Below are positions 15,153-23,504 of a stretch of DNA of 56,828 bases, in pieces. Both the position numbers and the translations under genes were made by a program. The stretch is taken from contig NZ_ABVL01000035.1 in the NCBI RefSeq assembly GCF_000173075.1, positions 1 through 56,828 of the forward strand, given 5' to 3'. This DNA is from Chthoniobacter flavus Ellin428. Its GTDB lineage: Bacteria; Verrucomicrobiota; Verrucomicrobiia; Chthoniobacterales; Chthoniobacteraceae. Every line of letters begins with the position of its first letter. Within the stretch, counting starts at the first letter, position 1. The notes beneath the pieces were generated by a model that saw nothing but the letters and a program-made list of their open reading frames with translations, had not been told where the DNA came from and ran no database searches.

Positions 15153-18100
15153 TCAATACGGCGGCCCGTTGGTGCGGACCGAAAGATCCAGCACTTCATC
15201 CCAGCTCAAGGCGCGGGAGTAGATTTGGACGTCGTCGATCGTTCCGTTGAAGAAGCGCCCCGTGTAGTCGTCCTTGCCGATGAAGATCTGGCCGCTGTCG
15301 GGGTCGATATTTCCCGTGGCGGAGATGGATCCCTTGAAGACGCCGTCCACGTAAATCGACACCAGCCCGGCCGAGGCGGAATACTCACCGAGATAGTGGT
15401 GCCACTGCGTAATGTCGAATCCGGCCGGCGCGGTGAAAACGACCGTCTTGGCCACGCCCCCGATGGTCACAAAGAAGCGCACATCTTTTGTGCCCATGTT
15501 GGGATGCAGGACGAAGGAAGGCCGTTTCGAGACGAGAAAACCATAGTCGTTCCAGGTAGTGGTATTGCTCTTCGCCCAACAGCCGACGGTGATCTCCGAG
15601 GTAGGGCTGGCCATGGCCGGCGAGGTCACGTAGGCATTCGTCCCATTCAGTCCGAGGGCGCCATCGACTTTGCCGGTGGTCCACGTGGCGCTTCCATTTA
15701 CGGTGCCGTTCAGTCCATTGGACGAGGCGTCCCAAGCCTGGGTGGCGCCCGAAGTTTCATCCAGCTTGAATCGCAGAATCAGGGAAGGATCGATGTTGAA
15801 AGCGACGGCCACTTCGTCATCAGTCAGTGCACGGTCGTAGATGCGCACGTCGTCGATGCTGCCGTTGAAGAACCGCCCCGGGTAATCGTCCTTGCCGATG
15901 AAGATCTGGCCGCTGTCGGCATCGATCGCGCCGGAAACCGCCGCGGACGACGCATGCACGCCGTCCACGTAGATCGCGAGTTTGCCGAGCGATGGCGAAT
16001 AGACGCCCGCGTAATGGTGCCACTGCGTAATGTCGAATCCGGCCGGCGCGGTGAAATAGACCGTCTTGGCCACGCCGCCGATCGTGACAAAGAAGCGCAC
16101 GTCTTTTGTGCCCATGTTGGGATGCAGGACAAAGGAAGGCCGCTTCGAGACGAGAAAACCATTGTCGTTCCAAGTGGTGGTGTTGCTCTTCGCCCAGCAG
16201 CCGACGGTGATCTCGGCGGGCGTCGCCATGGCCGGCGTCGTCAGATAGGCATCGGTGCCGTTCAAGTAGAGTGCATTGCCGGAGACACCCAGCCCCCAGG
16301 TGGCGCCGCCGTTGAGCGTCCCGTTCAAACCGTGGGTGGTGCCGTCGTATGCAGTCACGCCGCTGGTTTCGTTCAGCGGATATTCGAGCAGCGGCATGTT
16401 GCCGGGTTGCGGGTCCTGCTCTTCCATCAGTTCCACACCAAAGTCGTCGGCATAGACCGGCGCGTTTCCCGTCGGGATGGTGACATTGAGATAAATCTGC
16501 GCGGAGGTGCTGCTGGGCCCCGTGACAAAGGAGCGGTTATATTCCGTCCACCACGTCGCATCGCCATTGCGGCTCTCCCCGGGTGCCAGCGGCGTGGTCC
16601 GGTCGACGATGTCGGCGACGGTTTCCACGGCGTTGAATCCGTAATTCCTCACCCCGAGTTTGACTACGGTGGAGGCGTCGGTCCGGCGCACGCCGCCGTA
16701 AACTTTGTAGCGGCGATTGGGGAGCAGGCCACTCACCGTCTGGCTGACCTCGGAGGTCGTGCCGACGCCGAATTGCAAGTCATAGGAGCCGGTGCGCAGC
16801 CGGGGATCCGTCCAGGCCGTGCCGGAAAGGATGCTGATCGTTCCCGTGGTGCTCCAATTCGGCGCAAGAGCGCCGCTCTCGAAGCTCCCGTCCTTCACTT
16901 GATTGGCAAAGGACATCGACGGCATTGAGTAGACCGGATCCGGGGAAGGCGGGACCGTCTTGTAGCCGACGAGACCGGTCCAGTCCGTACCGCCATATTC
17001 CAGCGCGCCCATATCCGGCGCCGCGCCGAGATAACCGTCGGTCACGCCGGGGATCGGCGTTCCCTGGTTGATCGCGGGCGAGGTACTTTGGAGCCGGAAA
17101 TCGTGGCTCGTCGGGGCGACGAATTGCGGATCGGTGTAGAGATTGTAGCGGATGTCGGACAGATCCCAGGTGCCGCCCACGGGTGGGCCATTGAAAAGAT
17201 TGTTGAAGATGTGCGTGCCGGATTCCTCATTCATGGGGAATGAGGTCAGCAGCGCTCCCTCGGCGGCGTTCCAGCAGGTATTATTGAAAAACTGGATGAA
17301 GTTCTGGGTGCAATTGATCTGCATGGCGTAGCCGGGCAGATTCCAGATGATGTTATGGTGAACGACCCAATCGGAGCTCTGGTTATCGAGATAAAATCCC
17401 ATGACCGACGCACCCAGGTGACCGGCCGGTCCCGGCGAATCGTGTAATAAGTTATAGCAGAAAATGCTGTTGCCCGCCTCGGCGCTGCCGCAGTGGAGAA
17501 CGCCGCCATCGGTGCCCAGTCTCATCGCGTTCGAGAGGTCGTTGTAGTCGATGATCGCCGCCGAGCCTTCTGCGCCCATGATCTCCCGGCCGGCGCCGGC
17601 CATGGTATTATAAGTGATCAAATTTCGCGCGCCGGTGCCGGCCGCCATGGGCGTCCACCCGGGAATGTAACCCGAGTCGTGCAGATAGTTATTAATGATT
17701 CTCGCATCGCCGCGGGCGGTGATCAGCCCCTGCGAATCCCAGGCCAGCTCGCTATTGCGCAACACGCTGTTCGCCTGCACCTGCAAGCCATGGACCGATG
17801 AATTCTTTACGCTGTGACCCAGGAATTTCATCGAGAGGCCGTCATAGGTGCCAAACGTGGAACCGCTGTCGGTTTCGATCGTGCAGGCGAAGAAATCCAG
17901 GTTCTGCAGTGTCACATAGGCGCGACCGCGGAGATCGAATCCGTAATTCCGTTTCTTGGCCTCCACGTTCGTGGGCGCGCCGGTATTGGAGTAGAGATAC
18001 AGCCGGCTATGCGCGGAGTCGTAGAACCACTCGCCGGGACTATCCATCTCGCCTTTGATTCCGGTGATGTAGTACTCGTTCCCGGCGGTAAACTTGTAAG

Positions 18101-18869
18101 CCGCGTTGGCTCCATTGGCGTCATTGGTCGTGAGCGTTGTGCCGGTCGAGCCCGTCACCGTGGGAAACTGCATGATCCATCCGTACCCTCCCATGACGTG
18201 CACCGTGGCGCCGATCCAGTAACCAGCCGCTCGCGCGGGCAACGAAGAATCGGTCAACGTGCCATTCTGGTTGTTGGCATCGTAGGTCGCGGAGTCGATA
18301 TAGGCCCAGTCCGGGGAGGGCTTGATCGAGCTGTTTTGCCAGGGGAAGCTGGATCCGGCATTGGGCCAGCGCGCCTCGGGCTTCATCAGCAGGCTGGCCT
18401 GCGTGCCGGTTCCCTGGAAGACTTGATCGCCGTCCCCCAGCGAACCGGTCATGGCCGCATAATAAACGTTGGTGCTCTCCAGCGTCCACCCTCCCGAGAT
18501 CGCATCCGTGCCGGACAGGGTCACGACCTCGTTGCTGTAAGGTTGAAAAGTGATCGGCGACCCGGCCGTGCCTGACCGCGGCACCGTCACCGTTTCACGA
18601 TACACGCCGGCGCGGATCTGGCAGGTATCGCCTGCCACCATGATATTCGCGGCGTACTGAATGGTTTGCCACGGCGCCGTCAGGCTGCCATTGCCGGTGG
18701 TATTGCTGCCGGTCGTCGCCACATAGTAGGTGGCGGCGTCCGCCCCGCTACTGAGCCCGAGGAGAGCCACGCCGGCCAGGAGAAGCGATCGGTAGCTTCT
18801 CTCGAACGTTTTGATTTTGCCTGGGCGAAGGCACGGGTCGACGGGAAGCGCGGAAACGAGGGGTGTCAT
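15153..18869 (-). CDS. Large secreted right-handed beta-helix protein with CBM-like and two LamG domains
   Basis: This exported protein of 1238 residues has a signal peptide (LLLAGVALLGLSSGADAA) followed by YYVATTGSNTTGNGSLTAPW, the typical opening of DUF1565/NosD-type parallel beta-helix proteins. The helix runs to about residue 640 with NN-ladder turns (IINNYLHDSG, LITYNTMAG, IFNNLFNGP). Residues 660-830 form a carbohydrate-binding beta-sandwich (DGSFESG ... YADDFGVELME). Two LamG/concanavalin-type domains follow (about 835-1030 and 1035-1238), each with DGTTHGLNGT- or DASSNGLNGT-like starts and FIGKDDY ends. The beta-helix suggests polysaccharide lyase or epimerase activity or simple binding; no catalytic residues are assigned. 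The start at 18869 is chosen so that the signal peptide begins near the N-terminus. Confidence 0.8.
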   Translation of the reverse strand: MTPLVSALPVDPCLRPGKIKTFERSYRSLLLAGVALLGLSSGADAATYYVATTGSNTTGNGSLTAPWQTIQYAANIMVAGDTCQIRAGVYRETVTVPRSGTAGSPITFQPYSNEVVTLSGTDAISGGWTLESTNVYYAAMTGSLGDGDQVFQGTGTQASLLMKPEARWPNAGSSFPWQNSSIKPSPDWAYIDSATYDANNQNGTLTDSSLPARAAGYWIGATVHVMGGYGWIMQFPTVTGSTGTTLTTNDANGANAAYKFTAGNEYYITGIKGEMDSPGEWFYDSAHSRLYLYSNTGAPTNVEAKKRNYGFDLRGRAYVTLQNLDFFACTIETDSGSTFGTYDGLSMKFLGHSVKNSSVHGLQVQANSVLRNSELAWDSQGLITARGDARIINNYLHDSGYIPGWTPMAAGTGARNLITYNTMAGAGREIMGAEGSAAIIDYNDLSNAMRLGTDGGVLHCGSAEAGNSIFCYNLLHDSPGPAGHLGASVMGFYLDNQSSDWVVHHNIIWNLPGYAMQINCTQNFIQFFNNTCWNAAEGALLTSFPMNEESGTHIFNNLFNGPPVGGTWDLSDIRYNLYTDPQFVAPTSHDFRLQSTSPAINQGTPIPGVTDGYLGAAPDMGALEYGGTDWTGLVGYKTVPPSPDPVYSMPSMSFANQVKDGSFESGALAPNWSTTGTISILSGTAWTDPRLRTGSYDLQFGVGTTSEVSQTVSGLLPNRRYKVYGGVRRTDASTVVKLGVRNYGFNAVETVADIVDRTTPLAPGESRNGDATWWTEYNRSFVTGPSSTSAQIYLNVTIPTGNAPVYADDFGVELMEEQDPQPGNMPLLEYPLNETSGVTAYDGTTHGLNGTLNGGATWGLGVSGNALYLNGTDAYLTTPAMATPAEITVGCWAKSNTTTWNDNGFLVSKRPSFVLHPNMGTKDVRFFVTIGGVAKTVYFTAPAGFDITQWHHYAGVYSPSLGKLAIYVDGVHASSAAVSGAIDADSGQIFIGKDDYPGRFFNGSIDDVRIYDRALTDDEVAVAFNIDPSLILRFKLDETSGATQAWDASSNGLNGTVNGSATWTTGKVDGALGLNGTNAYVTSPAMASPTSEITVGCWAKSNTTTWNDYGFLVSKRPSFVLHPNMGTKDVRFFVTIGGVAKTVVFTAPAGFDITQWHHYLGEYSASAGLVSIYVDGVFKGSISATGNIDPDSGQIFIGKDDYTGRFFNGTIDDVQIYSRALSWDEVLDLSVRTNGPPY
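15403..15597. repeat. Duplicated LamG core, distal copy
   Basis: This stretch is nearly identical in DNA to 16021-16215, at an offset of 618 bases (206 codons, one LamG domain). It encodes the shared block SNTTTW-ND-GFLVSKRPSF and HPNMGTKDVRFFVTIGG. Few mismatches are seen, many of them silent. Confidence 0.8.
16021..16215. repeat. Duplicated LamG core, proximal copy
   Basis: Partner of 15403-15597. The flanking parts of the two domains are much less alike, so identity peaks in the domain core. That points to recent duplication followed by divergence, or to gene conversion. Confidence 0.8.
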
Positions 18870-19353
18870 AGCGATTGGCGATGGGGGAGATGCGCCACGA
18901 GACTGAACCGGGCGCAAACGGGATATTGAGCCTACCCGGATCGATCCGACTTTCTATTATACGGAAGTATATGCTTCAGCGGGCGTTTTTTAAAAGTGGT
19001 GAAACGTCGAAGAGTTTACCGTCGGGGAGAGCGGCAGCCGCATCCTGCCGCTCGCTCTTCAACGATCGACGGCAGGATGCCGCTGCCGCACCATCTTCCC
19101 TATCCGTTTTCATGGTGAACGATATTTATAAAACAGCGCCAACTCAGAGTTAGAGGTATAATTGCGTATCCTTTCCTTCGCATAACTACGGTTGATGGTG
19201 AAAACGGATAACGGAGCAATGGCATTTTCGGAGGTAAAAATAAGTTGGAAAAGCGCCTGCTTGTGCTTCAAAAAAATCGGCACTAACCAAAATAACTAGA
19301 GCGACAAATGTAATCATGGTGTAGATAGGCGAAACCTTCACAGTTGATTCGCG
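18870..19353. other. Divergent, partly AT-rich intergenic region before the kinase gene
   Basis: No gene is supported. A hairpin repeat lies at 19032-19088. A 12-bp inverted pair, TATCCGTTTTCA (19101-19112) and TGAAAACGGATA (19199-19210), brackets an AT-rich block. Positions 19100-19350 are clearly richer in A and T than the genes and should contain the kinase promoter. A 26-codon frame at 19218 (MAFSEVKISWKS...) is too short to call. Confidence 0.4.
19032..19088. repeat. Hairpin repeat (CGGCAGCSGCATCCTGCCG arms)
   Basis: Two 19-base arms (19032-19050 and 19070-19088) are reverse complements with one mismatch, around a 19-base loop. It sits between divergent genes, so a terminator role is unlikely. 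It resembles a dispersed REP element. Confidence 0.65.
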
Positions 19354-21258
19354 ATGAGCAGTTCTGAAAACCCGTCCGGCGACTCCGCCTTCCCAAAAAA
19401 CGAAGAACACCGTTCCCTGCGGCAGGGGCGAATCCTGTTTGACCGCTATCGGCTCGAGCGGAAGCTCGGCGGTGGCGGCATGGCGGTGGTCTGGCTCGCG
19501 CACGATGCGCGACTGAATCGCCCGGTGGCCTTGAAGTTTCTGTCCGAGAAACTTTTTCGCGACGTCGTCGCTCGCGAGGACATGAAGAAGGAAACGCGGC
19601 ACAGCCTGGAGCTCACGCATCCAAATATCGTCCGCATTTACGATTTCCTCGAGGACGACGAAGCCGCGGCCATCGCCATGGAATACGTCGAAGGCTCCAC
19701 GCTGGCCCAATTGCGCGCCAATCAACCCCAGCGGTGTTTCGACGTGGACGCGCTGCGCGGGTGGGTCGCCGAACTTTGCGCCGCGCTGGATTATGCGCAC
19801 CACGAGGCGGGCGTCGTGCACCGCGACTTGAAACCGGCGAATATCCTCATCACCGCGCGAGGTTCGGTGAAAATTGCCGACTTTGGACTTTCCCGGCAGC
19901 TGCACGACGCGGCCAGGCACGCGGCCACGTCGGGTGAGACCCGCGGCACTTTGAGCTACATGAGCCCGCAGCAATTGGCCGGCGAAGTCGCCTCGGAGTC
20001 CGATGACATCTACGCCCTCGGCGCCACCCTCTACGAACTGCTCACCGGCAAGCCGCCGTTCATCCTGGGAGACATCGCTGCGCAAATCCGCACAGCCACG
20101 CCCGAAAAAATGACCGGCCGGCGGGTGCAATTGAGCACGACCGGAGAAGCGATTCCAGACGCGTGGGAAGACACCGTCGCCGCCTGCCTGGCCAAGGATC
20201 CTTCAGGTCGGCCGTCGTCCGCGATCGAGATCGCGCGGTTTCTCGATATCGAAGTCGAGCGAACGAATCATCACCTCACGCCGTTCCCCAGTCACACCGC
20301 CGATGTGTCGTCGTCGGCCAGACTCGATTCGCGCCTCCTCCAGGAGGAAGTCGAGCGGCCCACCACTGCGGTCTGGCCAGAGGCGCGGTCACTCGCGTTG
20401 CACGCGACGAGTTCGCTTTCCACCTCCGCGGAGAATCAATCGGGGCGTGTGACTCGCGCGCAGAAACGGTTTTTGCTTTCGATGGGCACGATGGCGGCCG
20501 CGCTCGTCGTCGCCATGAGCATCGCGCTGCCGGACCAGCACGAGCCCGCGTCCGCGAAGCCCGTTCCTCAGGCCGGCGCGCTGGCCGTGACGCCTCCGAA
20601 CATTTCGACTGCGGAAAACGCGGGCCCGCTGGTCATGCTCAAGCCGCTGCCGGCGTCCCTCGAGGTCGTAACCACCCCGCCCGGAATTCCCTTCCACATC
20701 CTTCCCGTGGATGCCGGCAATCCATCCTCGGAGGCGGTGGAAACCGGCGAGAGCCCGGCGAATGTTGGCGGGTTGCAACCCGGCGCCTATCAACTGGTGG
20801 TCGGCGGCGGCCGGTGGCCTTCGCGCTCCCTGCCTTTCCAGTTGAGGGAAGCGGGCAAGACCACCCTCGTGCAGGATCTGCCGCATGGCACGGTGCGCCT
20901 GGAGAGTCAGCCGCCGGGGGCGGAGATTTACGAAGGGGACGTCCTGCTCGGCATCACCCCTGTTTCCCTTCCGATGCCGCCCGGCCGTCACGCCTTCGTC
21001 GCGATCACGGATGACAACAAAATCGCCTCCCGCACCGTGGACATGGCCGCGGACCAAACGAAAGACATCCAGTTCGAGATGAAAGAAGCTCCCGATGCGC
21101 GAACCGGCCACGAAATCGCGCATCACCACCATCGGTTGCGGAAACACGCGGAGCCTACCATGCTGGCCCGGATCGGCCGATCGATTAAGGAAACGCTGAT
21201 CAAGACCGAGGCCCTGATCTTACCGCGCCCCGGGAAGGATCGGCGGCTTTGGGATTAG
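19354..21258 (+). CDS. Membrane-anchored Ser/Thr protein kinase with PEGA domain
   Basis: This 634-aa Hanks-type kinase has the Gly-rich loop LGGGGMAVVW, the ATP Lys61 in VALKFL, the catalytic Asp158 in HRDLKPANIL, and the Mg-binding Asp176 in ADFGLS; the activation segment ends in GTLSYMSPQQL. The kinase domain spans about residues 30-305. A single transmembrane helix (FLLSMGTMAAALVVAMSIAL, about 370-392) separates it from an extracytoplasmic part that carries a PEGA domain (GTVRLESQPPGAEIYEGDVL, about 508-560). The architecture suggests a surface or periplasmic sensor signalling inward by phosphorylation. No phosphatase or substrate gene lies nearby. The N-terminal 20 residues are low-confidence because no ribosome-binding site is obvious. 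Confidence 0.92.
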   Translation: MSSSENPSGDSAFPKNEEHRSLRQGRILFDRYRLERKLGGGGMAVVWLAHDARLNRPVALKFLSEKLFRDVVAREDMKKETRHSLELTHPNIVRIYDFLEDDEAAAIAMEYVEGSTLAQLRANQPQRCFDVDALRGWVAELCAALDYAHHEAGVVHRDLKPANILITARGSVKIADFGLSRQLHDAARHAATSGETRGTLSYMSPQQLAGEVASESDDIYALGATLYELLTGKPPFILGDIAAQIRTATPEKMTGRRVQLSTTGEAIPDAWEDTVAACLAKDPSGRPSSAIEIARFLDIEVERTNHHLTPFPSHTADVSSSARLDSRLLQEEVERPTTAVWPEARSLALHATSSLSTSAENQSGRVTRAQKRFLLSMGTMAAALVVAMSIALPDQHEPASAKPVPQAGALAVTPPNISTAENAGPLVMLKPLPASLEVVTTPPGIPFHILPVDAGNPSSEAVETGESPANVGGLQPGAYQLVVGGGRWPSRSLPFQLREAGKTTLVQDLPHGTVRLESQPPGAEIYEGDVLLGITPVSLPMPPGRHAFVAITDDNKIASRTVDMAADQTKDIQFEMKEAPDARTGHEIAHHHHRLRKHAEPTMLARIGRSIKETLIKTEALILPRPGKDRRLWD

Positions 21259-21302
21259 GGCGGTTCAGAGAATCTTTCGAAACTGACTTCCGAAGACAGA
21301 GC

Positions 21303-21377
21303 GCGCTGGAGGGCGCTGCTCCGTCAGTGCCGGGCGAAACGCGGCGGCACGGAAGCGACGGCGCGCTTCCCTCCAGC
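21303..21377. repeat. Imperfect inverted repeat between kinase and folD
   Basis: GCTGGAGGG (21303-21311) faces CCCTCCAGC (21369-21377), with a nested GTGCCG/CGGCAC pair inside. It lies between convergent genes. It has the same GGAGGG-GCGCTCC flavour as the repeats at 2105 and 7015. Confidence 0.45.
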
Positions 21378-21408
21378 CCTCCTTCGGAAATGGATTCCGA
21401 GAATGACG

Positions 21409-22293
21409 CTATGCCCCGGCAGCGAAACGCTGCGCGGAGGCGATCGTATTCGCCATGAGCATCGCAATGGTCATCGGGCCCACGCCGCCAGGGACGGGGG
21501 TGATGGCGCGGCATTTCGGGGCGACTTCGGTGAAGGCGACATCGCCGACGATTTTGTAACCCTTTGGCGTGTTGAGGTCGTCGACCCGATTGATGCCCAC
21601 ATCGATGACCACGGCGCCGTCTTTCACGAAATCGGCTTTCACAAATTCCGGGCGGCCGATGGCGGCGATGAGGATATCCGCGCGGCGGCAGACCTCGGCG
21701 AGATTCCTGGTCCGTGAATGGGCGATGGTCACCGTGGCGTCACCGCCCTTGCCCTTGTTCATGAGGAGCAGCGCCAGCGGTTTGCCGACGATCATCGAAC
21801 GGCCGAGAACGACGACATTCGCCCCGGCGGCTTCGATGCCGCTCTCGATGAGCAAACGCTGACAGCCGAGCGGAGTGCAGGGCACGAAGCCATCCGCATC
21901 GCCGAGGGCGAGCTTGGCTACGCTGATGGGATGGAAACCGTCCACGTCCTTGCGCGGGTCGATGGTCTCGATGATGGCGCGCTCGTCGATGTGCGGTGGC
22001 GGGGGCGATTGCACGAGGATGCCGTGAATAGCGGGATCGGCATTGAGCTGCTTCACCAGCGCGATGAGATCGGCCTGCGCGGTGTCGGCGGCCAGCTCGT
22101 GCTTCACCGAGTGCATGCCGAGCTCGTGACACATCTTATCCTTCGAACGCACATAAGCGCGCGAGGCGGGATCGTCGCCCACGAGGACGACGGCGAGGCC
22201 GGGCGTGACGCCGCGCGCTTTGAGATTCGCGATGGCAGCCTTGCTTTCGGCGTAGGTTTTTTGGGCGATGGCTTTTCCGTCAATGAGCGTCAT
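21409..22293 (-). CDS. folD: Methylenetetrahydrofolate dehydrogenase / cyclohydrolase
   Basis: This 294-aa bifunctional cytosolic enzyme interconverts 5,10-methylene- and 10-formyl-tetrahydrofolate using NADP. The catalytic Tyr/Lys pair is in YVRSKDKMCHELGM, the Asp in KDVDGFHP, the nucleotide-binding stretch is VVLGRSMIVGKPLA, and the C-terminal signature is PVPGGVGPMTIAML. An oddity is the usual VQLPLPxH motif, here VQSPPPPH, with the Gln kept but two Leu lost. The gene is the last of a minus-strand run (xylB, ubiX, acyltransferase, folD), and its start overlaps the upstream gene by 4 bases, so it is translated coupled to it. Confidence 0.95.
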   Translation of the reverse strand: MTLIDGKAIAQKTYAESKAAIANLKARGVTPGLAVVLVGDDPASRAYVRSKDKMCHELGMHSVKHELAADTAQADLIALVKQLNADPAIHGILVQSPPPPHIDERAIIETIDPRKDVDGFHPISVAKLALGDADGFVPCTPLGCQRLLIESGIEAAGANVVVLGRSMIVGKPLALLLMNKGKGGDATVTIAHSRTRNLAEVCRRADILIAAIGRPEFVKADFVKDGAVVIDVGINRVDDLNTPKGYKIVGDVAFTEVAPKCRAITPVPGGVGPMTIAMLMANTIASAQRFAAGA

Positions 22294-22946
22294 GAGTCGA
22301 TATGATGAGCGTCGCGCATGATCTTCTCAAGGCGCGCGCGTTGGGCTTCGAAAGCTTCTTCGGTGTCGGTGTCGGGGATTGTTTCCAGCGGGAGCAGCGT
22401 CACGTCCACCCGGGAAAAGGGCTTGGGAATTTGAAAGGCATCCCAGCTCTTCAACTGCCAGTAACGCGAGTAGGAGACCACGATGGGAAGGGGGGGGGAT
22501 TTCGCTTTCTGGGCCAACGTGATGACGCCGGCGTTGAGCTTGTATTTTGGGCCGCGCGGGCCGTCAGGCGTGATGGCGATGTCGTAGCCGGCCTCGGAAG
22601 TGCGCACCATTTCGAGCATGGCCACCGCCCCCCGCCGCGAACTCGAACCGCGGATGGCGCCGATGTCGAAGCGCGCGAGGAAGGCCGCTAGGATTTCCCC
22701 GTCCTTGCTGGCGCTGGTCAGCGCCTTCGAGTGGCGCGGGCAATCCCGACGCGACATGTAGTGTGAGTAGAGCCACGGGAGGATGAAGAGGCGGTTGTGC
22801 CAGAAAAGCCCCGTCATTTTCACGGTATGGGGCATCTGCAGAAAGCCGTCGGGGTCCTGAATGCGAAAGCGGAGTGTGGCGCAGAGGAGCTTCACGATCC
22901 AGCCGCCGACGAGCGCGATGAGTTTGGCCTTGGTCGCCGGCTTCAT
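22290..22946 (-). CDS. DUF374 lysophospholipid acyltransferase-like protein
   Basis: This 218-aa membrane-associated protein has an N-terminal hydrophobic segment (LIALVGGWIVKLLCATL) followed by TGLFWHNRLFILPW, the WHxR motif of the DUF374 group of LPLAT-type acyltransferases, and ITPDGPRGPKYKL, its second conserved block. The group is thought to transfer fatty acyl chains in lipid or lipid A-like synthesis; the exact acceptor is unknown. It starts immediately after the ubiX stop (positions 22946/22947) and overlaps folD by 4 bases, so it sits inside a tight operon. Confidence 0.88.
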   Translation of the reverse strand: MKPATKAKLIALVGGWIVKLLCATLRFRIQDPDGFLQMPHTVKMTGLFWHNRLFILPWLYSHYMSRRDCPRHSKALTSASKDGEILAAFLARFDIGAIRGSSSRRGAVAMLEMVRTSEAGYDIAITPDGPRGPKYKLNAGVITLAQKAKSPPLPIVVSYSRYWQLKSWDAFQIPKPFSRVDVTLLPLETIPDTDTEEAFEAQRARLEKIMRDAHHIDS

Positions 22947-23504
22947 TTATTCGGCATTCTCCGCCCACCGGAATGCCCCCTGCGCGGGCAACCCAAGTTG
23001 ATCCAGAATGCGCGCGACGACGGTATCGACGAGCTCCTCGATTTTCTTCGGCCGGGAATAAAACCCCGGCGAGGCCGGCAACACGATCGCGCCCGCTTCC
23101 ATTACGGTCACGACATTGCGGGCGTGGATGAGATTCCACGGGGTCTCGCGTGGGACGAGGATGAGCTTGCGACGTTCTTTGAGAAAGACATCGGCGGCGC
23201 GCAGGATGGTCGTTTCGCTCGTACCGGCGGCAATGCGTCCAAGCGTGCCCATGGAGCACGGAACCACGACCATGGCGTCGAAACGCGCCGAGCCGCTGAC
23301 GAAGGGCACATTCATCGTCTTGTCGCTGTGCTGGCGCACGCTGGCCGCCACGAGGAGCTCGCCACCGAGCTCTTCGTTGATGACCTGCCGGGCATAGCCG
23401 CTGAGGACGAGATGGATCTCATGCTCTTTGGGATCGAGCAGATCGAGCAGGCGCTGCAAGTAAATCGCGCCACTCGCACCGGTCGCGGCGAGGACGAGTT
23501 TCAT
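22947..23504 (-). CDS. ubiX: UbiX-like flavin prenyltransferase
   Basis: This 185-aa flavoprotein makes prenylated FMN, the cofactor of UbiD-type decarboxylases. The N-terminal LAATGASGAIYLQRLL binds the FMN phosphate. VVVPCSMGTLGRIAAGTSETTI in outline and LVPRETPWNLIH are the conserved UbiX blocks, and FYSRPKKIEELVDTVVARILDQLGL is the family C-terminus. A UbiD decarboxylase is not present in this window, so the partner must be elsewhere. It lies head-to-tail between xylB and the acyltransferase with no gap, in an operon. Confidence 0.93.
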   Translation of the reverse strand: MKLVLAATGASGAIYLQRLLDLLDPKEHEIHLVLSGYARQVINEELGGELLVAASVRQHSDKTMNVPFVSGSARFDAMVVVPCSMGTLGRIAAGTSETTILRAADVFLKERRKLILVPRETPWNLIHARNVVTVMEAGAIVLPASPGFYSRPKKIEELVDTVVARILDQLGLPAQGAFRWAENAE

